DNA from: Planctomycetota bacterium
Lineage (GTDB): Bacteria; Planctomycetota; MHYJ01; JACPRB01
Direction: 5' to 3'
DNA length: 29,777 bases
NCBI GenBank assembly: GCA_016200125.1
Contig: JACQFK010000362.1
Span: 1 to 29,777 of the forward strand
In this document: piece by piece, positions 1 through 7,358 of the stretch
Layout of the letters: every line of letters begins with the position of its first letter
Numbering within the stretch: position 1 is the stretch's first letter
The notes under the pieces: model-generated
Database searches by the model: none
The model's input: only the letters and a program-made list of their open reading frames with translations
What the model was told of the DNA's origin: nothing
Made by a program: the position numbers and the translations under genes

Positions 1-70
1 AGGGCCGGGGGCCCCCCGTCGAGGAGCAGGCCGCGGTCAGGGCGAGGAGTGCCGGAAGGAGGATTCTCAT
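1..70 (-). CDS. Lipoprotein, N-terminal fragment (runs off left edge)
   Basis: Reading the minus strand from an ATG at 70-68 gives a short positively charged start, a hydrophobic stretch and a lipobox-like LTAAC at residues 11-15, followed by Ser, Ser, Thr and Gly. This is the normal layout of a bacterial lipoprotein signal peptide, so the mature protein would be lipidated on Cys15 and anchored in a membrane. A GGTGGAG ribosome-binding sequence lies about seven bases upstream of the ATG. Only 23 codons are inside the window, so the function cannot be stated. It follows dnaB by 67 bases on the same strand and could be the last gene of that operon or have its own start signals; the palindrome at 97-125 lies between them. 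Confidence 0.55.
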   Translation of the reverse strand, partial: MRILLPALLALTAACSSTGGPRP

Positions 71-96
71 GGATCGCTCCACCTTACGATTCCCCC

Positions 97-125
97 GTCA
101 CAAAACAACCAGTTTGTTTTGTGAC
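97..125. promoter_or_regulatory. Perfect 12-bp inverted repeat between dnaB and the lipoprotein gene
   Basis: The arms GTCACAAAACAA (97-108) and TTGTTTTGTGAC (114-125) are exact reverse complements around a five-base centre. The element is AT-rich against very GC-rich surroundings. It sits 12 bases after the dnaB stop and 26 bases before the lipoprotein start. It has no T-run beyond the stem, so it is a poor intrinsic terminator. A dimeric-regulator operator or an mRNA hairpin at the operon end are both possible. Confidence 0.5.
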
Positions 126-137
126 AATTCGGGAAAT

Positions 138-1520
138 CTACTGCGGCCGCGACGCGGCGAGGTTCTCGAAGCGGGTGTACTGCTTGATGAAGGCCATCTC
201 GACGTTGCCGACCGGGCCGGTGCGGTTCTTGAGGAGCAGGACGTCGGCCGTCCCCTTCCTCTCGGAGTCGGGCTTGTAATATTCCTCGCGGTAGAGGGCC
301 ATGACGGCGTCGGCGTCCTGCTCGATAGCGCCCGACTCGCGGAGGTCGGAGAGCATGGGCTTGCGGTCCTCCCGGCCCTCCGACGCGCGGTTGAGCTGGG
401 CGAGCGCGATCACCGGCACGTTGAGCTCCTTGGCGAGCGACTTCAGGTTCGAGGAGATCATCGAGATTTCGAGCTGGCGCGACTCGGGGGCCTTGTTCCC
501 CTGCTTCGCGTGCATCTTCTGGAGGTAGTCCACGACGACGAGCTCGATGTTCTCGCGCGCCTTCATCCGGCGCGCGCGGGTGCGCAGCTCGAGGGCCGAG
601 AGGTCGGCCGAGTCGTCGATGAAGATCTTCGCCTCGTGGAAGGCGCCGGCGGCCATGACGAGCTTCTGGAACTCCTCCTCCGACACGCGGCCCGAGCGCA
701 GGAGGCTGGAGTCGACGCGCGCGTGGGAGCAGAGCATGCCCTGCGCGATCTGCTGGGCGGCCATTTCGAGCGAGAAGAGGAGCACCGGCTTCTGCTCGCG
801 CAGCGCGACGTTCTCGAGGATGTTCAGCGCGAAGCTCGTCTTGCCCATCGAGGGGCGGCCCGCCACGACGTAGAGCTGGCCGGGCTGGAGCCCCGAGAGC
901 AGGTCGTCCACCTCGTAGAAGCCCGTGGAGAGCCCGAGCAGCCGGCTCTTGCGGTCGTGGATGTCCTGGATCTGCTGGAAGGTGTCGTGAAGGATGTCGG
1001 TCATCGTCCGGATGCTCGCCTTCTCGCCCTTGGCGAGCGCCTGGAAGAGGGCCTTCTCGGCCTCGTCGCGGACCTGGTCCACGTCCTCGGTCACCTGCGT
1101 GGCCTGGTGGACGATCTTCTGGCAGGTCTCGATGATGTTGCGGAGGACGAACTTCTCCTGGATCGTGCGGGCGTAGTCGTGGGCGTTGGCCGCGTTGGGG
1201 ACGTCCGCGACGAGCGCCATCAGGTAGTCCGCGCCGCCGACGGCGTCGAGGCGGCGGTCCTTCGCGAGGTCGTCGCGCAGGATGACGAGGTCGATCGGCT
1301 TGCGCTCGAGGTGGAGGCGGAGGATCGACTCGAAGATCACCTGGTGGGAGGGGAACGCGAACATCTCGCGCGCGTTGACGATCTCGATGACGTCGCCGAT
1401 GACGGCGTTGTCGAAGAGCATGGCGCCCAGGAGCGCCATCTCGCTTTCGCGGCTGTGCGGAAGCAGGTTGCCGCCCAGCACCTCGGCCGGCGACACGGGA
1501 TTGCGCGCGGTGGACGACAT
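138..1520 (-). CDS. dnaB: Replicative DNA helicase DnaB
   Basis: This 460-residue protein is a full-length DnaB, the hexameric ATP-driven helicase that unwinds DNA at the replication fork. The N-terminal helical domain that binds primase and neighbouring subunits covers about residues 20-120. The RecA-like motor domain begins near 190. The Walker A motif AGRPSMGKT is at 220-228, the Walker B strand LVVVDYL at 327-333, and the family signatures SDLRESGAIEQDADAV at 391-406 and KNRTGPVG at 431-438, which carries the arginine-finger region. No intein or insertion is seen. The ATG is preceded by a GGGGGAGGGG purine run. It is the last housekeeping gene of the minus-strand operon, 76 bases after rplI. 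Confidence 0.98.
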   Translation of the reverse strand: MSSTARNPVSPAEVLGGNLLPHSRESEMALLGAMLFDNAVIGDVIEIVNAREMFAFPSHQVIFESILRLHLERKPIDLVILRDDLAKDRRLDAVGGADYLMALVADVPNAANAHDYARTIQEKFVLRNIIETCQKIVHQATQVTEDVDQVRDEAEKALFQALAKGEKASIRTMTDILHDTFQQIQDIHDRKSRLLGLSTGFYEVDDLLSGLQPGQLYVVAGRPSMGKTSFALNILENVALREQKPVLLFSLEMAAQQIAQGMLCSHARVDSSLLRSGRVSEEEFQKLVMAAGAFHEAKIFIDDSADLSALELRTRARRMKARENIELVVVDYLQKMHAKQGNKAPESRQLEISMISSNLKSLAKELNVPVIALAQLNRASEGREDRKPMLSDLRESGAIEQDADAVMALYREEYYKPDSERKGTADVLLLKNRTGPVGNVEMAFIKQYTRFENLAASRPQ

Positions 1521-1596
1521 GGTTTCCCCTCCCCCGGAAGTCTACACCGACGAATCGCGAATAGCGAACAGCGAATGGCGGAGCGCCGCGGGCCCG

Positions 1597-2091
1597 CTAG
1601 CTCTTCGGCGCGTCGCCGGACTTCTTGTCGTCGGGCTTGACCGCCTTGGTCGAGAGCACCCAGACCTTGAGGGTCGGCTTCACCTCGCGGTGGAGGTTGA
1701 CCAGCACCTCGTAGGTGCCGACCTTCTTGATCGGCTCGGCGATCTCGATGGCCTTCGCCTCGACCTTCAGCCCCTGGTCCTTGAGCGCGTCGGCGACCAT
1801 GCTCGGGGAGACGGCGCCGTAGAGCTGCCCCTCCTCGTTGGTGTTCACCTCGATGGAGACCGAGGTGACGCCGGCGAGCTTCTCGGCCACGGCCTTCGCG
1901 TCGGTGATGAAGGCGGCCTCCTGCTTCACCGCGCGGCGCTTGGCGAGCTCGAACTCCTTGTGCATCGAGGGGGTCGGAATGCTCGCGAGCTTGCGGGGGA
2001 AGAGATAGTTGCGGGCGAAGCCGTCCTTCACGTCGACGGTCTCGCCGCGCTTGCCGAGCTTGTCCACGTCCTGCCAGAGCAGCACTTTCAT
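1597..2091 (-). CDS. rplI: 50S ribosomal protein bL9
   Basis: The 164-residue product is ribosomal protein bL9, which binds 23S rRNA with its N-terminal domain and projects its C-terminal domain from the large subunit on a long helix. The N-terminal signature is clear: GKRGETVDVKDGFARNYLFP at about residues 13-32. The connecting helix covers roughly 45-75 and the C-terminal RNA-binding domain about 80-150. A charged Lys/Asp/Ser tail of about 12 residues ends the protein, which is otherwise close to the usual length of about 150. The start is ATG with GGAAGGTGAGG upstream, and the stop is TAG. It lies 36 bases downstream of rpsR, in the common rpsR-rplI-dnaB order. Confidence 0.97.
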   Translation of the reverse strand: MKVLLWQDVDKLGKRGETVDVKDGFARNYLFPRKLASIPTPSMHKEFELAKRRAVKQEAAFITDAKAVAEKLAGVTSVSIEVNTNEEGQLYGAVSPSMVADALKDQGLKVEAKAIEIAEPIKKVGTYEVLVNLHREVKPTLKVWVLSTKAVKPDDKKSGDAPKS

Positions 2092-2127
2092 AGCATCCTC
2101 ACCTTCCTATGGAGCCTGACGCCCGTC

Positions 2128-2415
2128 CTACAGGTTGCCCATGCCCACGTACGGGAGCATGGCCATGTAGCGGGCCCGCTTCACGGCGAGCTGGGCGCTG
2201 CGCTGGTGGAAGGCGCAGTTGCCCGAGCGCTTCCGCGAGTACAGCTTGCCCTGGCCCGTGCAGAGCTTGAAGAGCACCTGCAGCTCCTTGTAATCCACGA
2301 CCTTGGTCTTGTCGCGGCAGAAGCGGCAGCGGTTGTCCTTGCGGAACTTGGTGTACTTCTTGCGGCGATCGTCCCGATCGTCGCCCCGTCCGCGGTCCCG
2401 TTCGATCCTGGGCAT
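2128..2415 (-). CDS. rpsR: 30S ribosomal protein bS18
   Basis: The 95-residue product is bS18, which pairs with bS6 on the platform of the small ribosomal subunit. After a basic and acidic N-terminal leader of about 20 residues come the core CRFC at 30-33, the DYKEL region at 41-45, and the C-terminal signature KRARYMAMLPYV at 79-90. Two CxxC-like pairs, C30/C33 and C67/H70, suggest the zinc-binding version of this protein. The ATG has an AGGAG ribosome-binding site six bases upstream. The gene sits between ssb and rplI, with 30 bases separating it from ssb. Confidence 0.97.
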   Translation of the reverse strand: MPRIERDRGRGDDRDDRRKKYTKFRKDNRCRFCRDKTKVVDYKELQVLFKLCTGQGKLYSRKRSGNCAFHQRSAQLAVKRARYMAMLPYVGMGNL

Positions 2416-2445
2416 CTCTATCTCCTGTCAATCCTCGATCCGGCC

Positions 2446-2889
2446 TTAGAACGGAAGGTCCTCATCCTGTCCGGGCGGAGGACCTTCCTCCGGCCCGCCC
2501 GCGGCCGGCGCGGCGCCGCCCTTGGCGCCGCCCGCCGCCCCGCCCTCGCCCGCGGGACGGCTGCCGACGAACTGCACGTTCTCGGCCGTCACGCGGACCT
2601 TGCTCATCTTCTTGCCGTCCTGGGCCTCCCAGCGGTCCTGCTTGAGGCGGCCCTCGACCATCACCTGCCGGCCCTTCTTCAGGTACTCGGCGCAGATCTC
2701 GCCGGTCTTCCCCCACGCGACGATGTCGATGAAGGAGACCTCCTCGACTTTCTGGCCGGTCTGCTTGTTCGTGTACTGGTAGTTCAGCGCCAGCGCGAAC
2801 TCGCAGACGGCCGACCCCTGCGGCGTGTAGCGCAGCTCGGGGTCGCGCGTCAGGTTGCCGAGCAGGATGACTTTATTGAAAGTCGCCAT
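2446..2889 (-). CDS. ssb: Single-stranded DNA-binding protein (main copy)
   Basis: This 147-residue SSB coats single-stranded DNA during replication and repair. The OB-fold covers residues 1-110, starting MATFNKVILLGNLTRDPELR and including VAWGKTGE and GRLKQDRWE. A Gly/Ala/Pro-rich linker follows. The last residues, DEDLPF, match the acidic tip used by SSB to recruit DNA-metabolism partners such as PriA, RecQ and the polymerase clamp loader. It lies between rpsF and rpsR, the classic location, 13 bases after rpsF. The presence of the tip marks this as the main cellular SSB, in contrast to the second copy at 7359-7775. Confidence 0.97.
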   Translation of the reverse strand: MATFNKVILLGNLTRDPELRYTPQGSAVCEFALALNYQYTNKQTGQKVEEVSFIDIVAWGKTGEICAEYLKKGRQVMVEGRLKQDRWEAQDGKKMSKVRVTAENVQFVGSRPAGEGGAAGGAKGGAAPAAGGPEEGPPPGQDEDLPF

Positions 2890-2902
2890 GGCTCACCTCT
2901 CC

Positions 2903-3361
2903 CTAGCCTCGGGGCCCGCGGTCTTCCCAGGGACGCCCGCCTCCCGGAGGCCCGCCCGGTCCGCCCCCGAACCCGCCTCCGAAGCCCGCGCCCGGCGGCA
3001 CGAAGCCCGGGCGGTCCGTCTTCGGCGGCAGCGGCCCGGCCGTCTCGAAGTCCCTCGGCGTAGCCGTCCGCAGCTCCCCGGCGTGGGCGAGGATCAGGCT
3101 CCTCATCACGATTTCCGAGAGCTGGAAGTCGGCCTTGATCTTGCCGAGCGCCTTCTCGGGCGAGCTGAAGTAGGCGACCACGTAGGAACCGCGGTTGCTC
3201 TTCCTCACCGGGAAGGCCAGCTTGCGCTCCCCGAACTTCACCACGGAGAGCACGGCGGCGCCGTGGCGCTTCACGATGCGGTCGACTTCCTCGGGCACGC
3301 GCGTCCACTCCTTGGCCGCGATCGTCGGCTCCACCAGGAGCAAGGCCTCGTACGTTTTCAC
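2903..3361 (-). CDS. rpsF: 30S ribosomal protein bS6 with Gly/Pro-rich tail
   Basis: Residues 1 to about 100 form the bS6 fold, starting KTYEALLLVEPT and including the strand FGERKLAFPVRKSNRGSYVV around 63-82. bS6 binds bS18 and 16S rRNA on the small-subunit platform. Beyond the fold is a 50-residue tail very rich in Gly and Pro, giving 152 residues instead of the usual 95-135. The start is GTG at 3361, with AGGAGG nine bases upstream. The gene is 13 bases downstream of pth and 13 bases upstream of ssb, so it is co-transcribed with them. The tail is probably disordered; its role is unknown. Confidence 0.96.
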   Translation of the reverse strand: MKTYEALLLVEPTIAAKEWTRVPEEVDRIVKRHGAAVLSVVKFGERKLAFPVRKSNRGSYVVAYFSSPEKALGKIKADFQLSEIVMRSLILAHAGELRTATPRDFETAGPLPPKTDRPGFVPPGAGFGGGFGGGPGGPPGGGRPWEDRGPRG

Positions 3362-3374
3362 CGATCCGTTCCTC

Positions 3375-3959
3375 CTACTTTTCCTTCGCCGGGCCGCCGC
3401 CCTCGGGGGCGTCGGGCTTCCGGTTGAATCTCGTCATCGCCTTCTCGATCCCTTCGTCCATCCAGCAGCGGACCGCCCCGCAGGCCGCCGCCAGCATCTT
3501 CTCCAGCTCCGGCTTCTCCTCCTTCGTGAAGCGCCCGAGCACCCAGTTCGGGTCGGGCTTCCCCCCGCCGACCCCGAGGCGCATCCTCGCGTAGGCGTTC
3601 GTGCCCAGCGCCGCCTCGACCGACTTCAGCCCGTTGTGGCCGCCGCTCGACCCGTCCTTCCGGATCCTCACGCTGCCGAGCGGCAGGTTGACGTCGTCGC
3701 AGACGACCATCAGCTCGTCGCCCCAGCGCTTCCGGAGCTCCGGGATCGCGCGGCCGGTCTCGTTCACGTAGGTCCAGGTCTTCACGAGGACCGCCTCGTG
3801 CCGTCCCAGGCGCCCCTCGGCGGCCCAGAACTCGAAGCCGGACTTCCTGAACTTCTTCCCGATTGTCTCAGAGAGCGCGTCGACCGTCATCCAGCCGACG
3901 TTATGCCGCGTGCCGGCGTACTTCTCGTCGGGATTCCCGATGCCGAGCACGATGAACAT
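3375..3959 (-). CDS. pth: Peptidyl-tRNA hydrolase
   Basis: This 194-residue enzyme cleaves the ester bond of peptidyl-tRNAs that drop off the ribosome, recycling the tRNA. The catalytic His is H19 in GTRHNVGW, and the other expected active-site residues are N9 (GIGNP), N66 (TYVNETG), D89 (CDDVNLP) and N109 (SGGHNGLKS). The last 15 or so residues are an extra Pro/Gly/Lys tail beyond the normal fold. It sits eight bases after rplY and 13 bases before rpsF. The rplY-pth pairing is widespread in bacteria, which supports the calls of both genes. Confidence 0.97.
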   Translation of the reverse strand: MFIVLGIGNPDEKYAGTRHNVGWMTVDALSETIGKKFRKSGFEFWAAEGRLGRHEAVLVKTWTYVNETGRAIPELRKRWGDELMVVCDDVNLPLGSVRIRKDGSSGGHNGLKSVEAALGTNAYARMRLGVGGGKPDPNWVLGRFTKEEKPELEKMLAAACGAVRCWMDEGIEKAMTRFNRKPDAPEGGGPAKEK

Positions 3960-3967
3960 TCACGCCG

Positions 3968-4678
3968 CTACTTCTTGTCTTCCTTCTTGGGGGCCGCTTC
4001 CTTCTTCTCGGCTCCCTTGGCGGGAGGCGCCGCTTCGCCCTCGGCGCCCTCCTCGGTCTCCTTGGGCTTCTTGATCAGCTCGGGCTCCACGGCCCCCGCG
4101 GCGGCGGCGGCCGGGACGATCTCCTCGACCTTGTGCTCCTGGACGATCGCCACGAGCAGCTCCGGGTCCTGCGTGACCTTGACGCCCGGCGGCAGGACGA
4201 GGTCCTTGATCTGGAACTTCACGTCCTTCTTCAGGTTCGCCACGTCCGCCTCGAGGTGGTCGGGGATCGCGTCGGGCAGGACCTGGATCTTGAGGACCTT
4301 GACGTACTGGTCGAGCACGCCGCCCTCCTCCGTGACGCCGACGGGCTTGCCCTTCAGCATCAGAGGGACCTCGATCGTGAGGAGCTGGTCCATCGCGACC
4401 TTGGTGAAGTCCACGTGGATGGCGTTCTCGTCCAGGCGGTCGTACTGGACCTCCTTGATGAAGACCTTGTCCTTGCCCGCGGGATGGTCCAGGTTGATGA
4501 GGCGGGCGTGCTTCTTCACGAGCTGGGAGAACTCCTTCGCGTCCAGCAGCAGGTGGAGCGGCTCCTCGCCCTTGCGGGCCAGCACCGCCGGGAGCTTGCC
4601 CGACTTGCGCAGGCGGCGGGACACGCGGGTGCCCAGCCCCTCGCGCTTCTCCGCCTTGATCGAAAACTGTTCGGCCAT
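3968..4678 (-). CDS. rplY: 50S ribosomal protein bL25 (general stress protein Ctc type)
   Basis: The 236-residue product is the two-domain (CTC/TL5) form of bL25, which binds 5S rRNA. The N-terminal 5S-binding domain covers about residues 1-92, with the signature RLRKSGKLPAVL at 22-33. The C-terminal beta domain covers about 95-185, including GGVLDQYVKVLKIQVLP. A tail of about 50 residues rich in Ala, Glu and Lys follows and looks disordered. The ATG has GGAG seven bases upstream. The gene lies 13 bases downstream of prs and eight upstream of pth. Confidence 0.95.
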   Translation of the reverse strand: MAEQFSIKAEKREGLGTRVSRRLRKSGKLPAVLARKGEEPLHLLLDAKEFSQLVKKHARLINLDHPAGKDKVFIKEVQYDRLDENAIHVDFTKVAMDQLLTIEVPLMLKGKPVGVTEEGGVLDQYVKVLKIQVLPDAIPDHLEADVANLKKDVKFQIKDLVLPPGVKVTQDPELLVAIVQEHKVEEIVPAAAAAGAVEPELIKKPKETEEGAEGEAAPPAKGAEKKEAAPKKEDKK

Positions 4679-4691
4679 GGCTGTCTCCGTC

Positions 4692-5627
4692 CTATTGGAA
4701 CAATGTGCTGACCGATTCCGAATGGTGGATGCGCCGGATCGCCTCGCCCAGCAGGTTGGCGATCGACAGCACCTTCAGGTTCGAGAATTCCTTCCCGTCG
4801 AGCGGGATCGTGTCCGTCACGACGACTTCCTTCACGGGCGCCTTCTGGAGCTTCTCCACGGCCTTGCCCGCCAGCACCGCGTGGGTGCCGCAGATGTAGA
4901 TGTCCTTCGCGCCCTTCTTGCGGCAGTGCTTGGCGGCCTCGGTGATCGAGGTCGCCGTCGAGATCATGTCGTCCACGAGGATCACGTTGCGGCCTTCCAC
5001 GTCGCCGATGACGTGCATGACTTCCGTCTCGGTGGGGCCGCTGCGGCGCTTGTCGACGATCGCCAGGTCGGCGTTGAGCCGCTTGGCGTAGGCGCGGGCC
5101 ATCTTGATGCCGCCGACGTCGGGCGAGACGATCGTCAGGTCCTTGAGGTTGAGCTGGCGGAAGTACTCGACCAGCACCGGCGCCGCGTAGAGGTGGTCCA
5201 TCGGGATGTCGACGAAGCCCTGGAGCTGCGCGGCGTGGAGGTCGATCGCCAGCGCGCGGGTCGCGCCGGCCGCCGTGATGATGTTCGCCACGAGCTTCGC
5301 GCTGATGGGGACGCGCCCCTCGGCCTTGCGGTCCTGCCGGGCGTAGCCGAAGTAGGGGATCACGGCCGTGATGCGCTCCGCGCTCGCGCGGCGGAGGCAG
5401 TCGATGATGATCAGCAGCTCCATCAGGTTCTCGTTCACCGGCGGGCAGGTCGACTGGACCACGTAGACGTCCGCGCCGCGGACGTCCTCGAGGATCCGGA
5501 GGTCGATCTCGCCGTCGGGGAAGCGGTTGATCTCGATCTTGCCCGGGTCGAGGCCGAGGAACTTGCAGACCTTCGTCCCCAGCGCCGGGTTCGCGCCGCC
5601 CGAAAAGACCAGCAGTCCTTTCTTCAT
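4692..5627 (-). CDS. prs: Ribose-phosphate pyrophosphokinase (PRPP synthase)
   Basis: The 311-residue class I enzyme makes PRPP from ribose 5-phosphate and ATP, feeding purine, pyrimidine, NAD, His and Trp synthesis. Visible motifs are the RFPDGEIDLRI strand at 35-45, the catalytic flexible loop YARQDRKAEGR at 95-105, the metal-binding H131 in DLHAAQ, the ribose-5-phosphate region SPDVGG at 168-173, and the PRPP-binding loop VDDMISTATS at 218-227. The true start is the ATG at 5627. It shares one base with the glmU stop in the arrangement TGATG, so the two genes are probably translationally coupled. Linking prs to glmU is a common bacterial arrangement. Confidence 0.98.
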   Translation of the reverse strand: MKKGLLVFSGGANPALGTKVCKFLGLDPGKIEINRFPDGEIDLRILEDVRGADVYVVQSTCPPVNENLMELLIIIDCLRRASAERITAVIPYFGYARQDRKAEGRVPISAKLVANIITAAGATRALAIDLHAAQLQGFVDIPMDHLYAAPVLVEYFRQLNLKDLTIVSPDVGGIKMARAYAKRLNADLAIVDKRRSGPTETEVMHVIGDVEGRNVILVDDMISTATSITEAAKHCRKKGAKDIYICGTHAVLAGKAVEKLQKAPVKEVVVTDTIPLDGKEFSNLKVLSIANLLGEAIRRIHHSESVSTLFQ

Positions 5628-6928
5628 CAGCGTTTCTTCCCCGCTTTCGCCATGGATTTTCCGGAAGGCTTCGGCTTGGGCGGCAGCGGCCGGGCCGGCA
5701 CGCCCACCACGACGGCGCCGTCGGGCACGTCCAGCCGCACGACCACGGCGCCCGCGCCGGTCGTCACGTTCCGCCCGAGCGTCACCGGCGCGACGAGCAC
5801 GGTGTTGGAGCCCGTGTGCGAGTGGTCGCCGATCACCGTCGGATGTTTTTCCTTGCCGTCGTAATTCGCGGTGATGGTGCCCGCGCCGATGTTCACGTGC
5901 GCGCCGATCGTGGCGTCGCCCAGGTAGCTCAGGTGCTTGGCCTTGGAATGGGCGCCGATGCGCGACTTCTTCACCTCGACGAAGTTCCCGACCTCCGCGC
6001 CGTCCGCCATCACGGTGCCCGCGCGGAGCTGGGTGAAGGGGCCGACCTCGCAGTTCTTCCCGATCACGACGCCCCGGCGGATGACGCTGAAGGGCTGGAT
6101 GACGCTGTCCTGGCCGATCGTGACGTCCTCCTCGATGAAGGTCGTGGAAGGATCGACGACCGAGACGCCGTTGTCCATGTGGTACTCGAGGATCTTCCAG
6201 CGGATGAAGTTCGTGGCCGCCACGAGGTCGCGGCGCGAGTTGATCCCGTAGATCTCGGTGGGGACGAGCGAGCGGACGGCATCGACCGGCCGCCCCTTCC
6301 CGACCAGGACCCCGAGGGCGTCCGTGAGGTAGAGCTCCTGCTTGCTGTTGTTGGGTTTCACTTCGCGGAGGGCCTCGAAGACCGCCGGACACTTGAAGAG
6401 GTAGGTCCCCGAATTGCACTCGGGGATGTTCTTCTCCTCCGGGGTGGCGTCGGACTCCTCGGCGAAGCGCTGGAACCGGCCCGTCGACTTGTCGCGGACC
6501 ACGCGGCCGTAGCCGCTGGGATCGTCCAGGCAGGCCGAGAGGAAGGTGGCGTCGCGCTTCTGGGCGCGGTGGTCCTCGAGGATCCGGCGCAGGGTCTCGG
6601 GCCCGATCAGCGGCGCGTCGCCGGCCACGACGTAGAGGTCGCCCGTGAAGCCCTTGAGCAGGGGTTCCGCCGCCAGCAGCGCGTGGCCCGTCCCCTTCTG
6701 GACGGTCTGCTCGGCGAAGCGGCAGTCGCCGGCCGCGGCCTTGACCTTGTCCGCCTGGTGGCCCACCACGACGACGATGTCCTTGACGCCGGAGAGGCGC
6801 AGGTTGCGGAGGACGAAGTCGAGGACCGGACGGCCGAGGATCTCATGCAGGACCTTGGGGCGGTCCGACTTCATGCGGACGCCCTTCCCGGCGGCGAGCA
6901 CGACGGCCTTGACGTTGTCCAGCGACAC
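5627..6928 (-). CDS. glmU: Bifunctional UDP-GlcNAc pyrophosphorylase / GlcN-1-P acetyltransferase
   Basis: GlmU makes UDP-N-acetylglucosamine, the precursor of peptidoglycan and lipopolysaccharide. The N-terminal uridyltransferase domain starts VKAVVLAAGKGVRMKSDRPK and has KGTGHALLA, AGDAPLIG, GYGRVVR and NSGTYLF. The C-terminal left-handed beta-helix has hexapeptide repeats, with GNFVEVKKS, HLSYLGDA, NIGAGTITANYDG and LVAPVTLG typical of the acetyltransferase and its active site. A basic Pro/Lys tail ends the protein. I chose the GTG at 6928 (433 residues) because GAGG lies six bases upstream; GTGs at 6940 and 6955 are alternatives. It opens the operon and overlaps prs by one base. Confidence 0.95.
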   Translation of the reverse strand: MSLDNVKAVVLAAGKGVRMKSDRPKVLHEILGRPVLDFVLRNLRLSGVKDIVVVVGHQADKVKAAAGDCRFAEQTVQKGTGHALLAAEPLLKGFTGDLYVVAGDAPLIGPETLRRILEDHRAQKRDATFLSACLDDPSGYGRVVRDKSTGRFQRFAEESDATPEEKNIPECNSGTYLFKCPAVFEALREVKPNNSKQELYLTDALGVLVGKGRPVDAVRSLVPTEIYGINSRRDLVAATNFIRWKILEYHMDNGVSVVDPSTTFIEEDVTIGQDSVIQPFSVIRRGVVIGKNCEVGPFTQLRAGTVMADGAEVGNFVEVKKSRIGAHSKAKHLSYLGDATIGAHVNIGAGTITANYDGKEKHPTVIGDHSHTGSNTVLVAPVTLGRNVTTGAGAVVVRLDVPDGAVVVGVPARPLPPKPKPSGKSMAKAGKKR

Positions 6929-7144
6929 GGAGAGCCTCACTGGGGATCCAGGCACTTTTATCGCTCCCCGCCGCGGTAAACGGCCGCCCGACTTCTACGC
7001 CCGCGCAGACGAGGACTGTACTACCGGATCAGCGAGCGGGCAGTGTATCGGGCCCGTCGGAGTCTGTTCGACCCGGTCGCACATCAGGGACGCAAGGACG
7101 ACTCCCGGGAACCGGCGGACGCCCACCGTTGTTTCGCAGAGCCC

Positions 7145-7272
7145 GCTCCAAGGTCTCCGGCGATCCAAGGGGGCGGGGACTCCCCGGCAACAGCGCCGGA
7201 GAGCCCCCACCCACCTTGCCTCTGCCGTCCAGAGCCAGGTTCGACTCGCCTGCAGCTCGCTCACCTTGGAGC
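7145..7272. ncRNA. Possible structured RNA or leader element (three-way-junction fold)
   Basis: A closing stem pairs GCTCCAAGGT (7145-7154) with ACCTTGGAGC (7263-7272). Directly inside it, TCTCCGGCG (7154-7162) pairs with CGCCGGAGA (7194-7202). A third small hairpin pairs CTCTG (7220-7224) with CAGAG (7230-7234). The pairs are all Watson-Crick, so the strand cannot be decided. It does not match tRNA, tmRNA, RNase P RNA or SRP RNA signatures known to me. The fold could be chance in GC-rich DNA, so the call is tentative. Confidence 0.25.
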
Positions 7273-7317
7273 CGCCCGCAGGGAAGCCCGATGCCGGCGA
7301 CTCCAGGTCTATCTCAT

Positions 7318-7337
7318 CGGCCCGCCGAAGCGGGCCG
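7318..7337 (-). terminator. Hairpin downstream of the second ssb gene
   Basis: CGGCCCGC (7318-7325) and GCGGGCCG (7330-7337) form an eight-base-pair stem. On the minus strand the loop is TTCG, a very stable tetraloop. It begins 21 bases after the stop of the minus-strand ssb paralogue, the right place for a transcription end. There is no T-run after the stem, so it is not a textbook intrinsic terminator; it may instead stabilise the mRNA end. Confidence 0.4.
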
Positions 7338-7358
7338 CCGATCAGGGGGAAGCGGCGA

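Larger units (their letters stand above)
6929..7358. other. Gene-free region between ssb paralogue and glmU
   Basis: No reading frame here looks like a real protein. The stretch contains the possible structured RNA at 7145-7272 and a GC-rich hairpin at 7318-7337. The promoter of the glmU operon should lie near 6955-7010. An AT-containing GATAAAAG sequence is present there on the minus strand, but no convincing -35 partner was found. Confidence 0.6.

Noticed and set aside
69..1640. 523-codon plus-strand frame opposite dnaB
   Set aside because: The minus strand encodes a complete, motif-perfect DnaB; the plus-strand product is low-complexity and unlike any protein.
7238..7247. GGTTCGACTC, a tRNA or tmRNA T-loop-like sequence
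   Set aside because: The flanking bases cannot form a five-base-pair T-stem, and no acceptor or anticodon stems fit around it.
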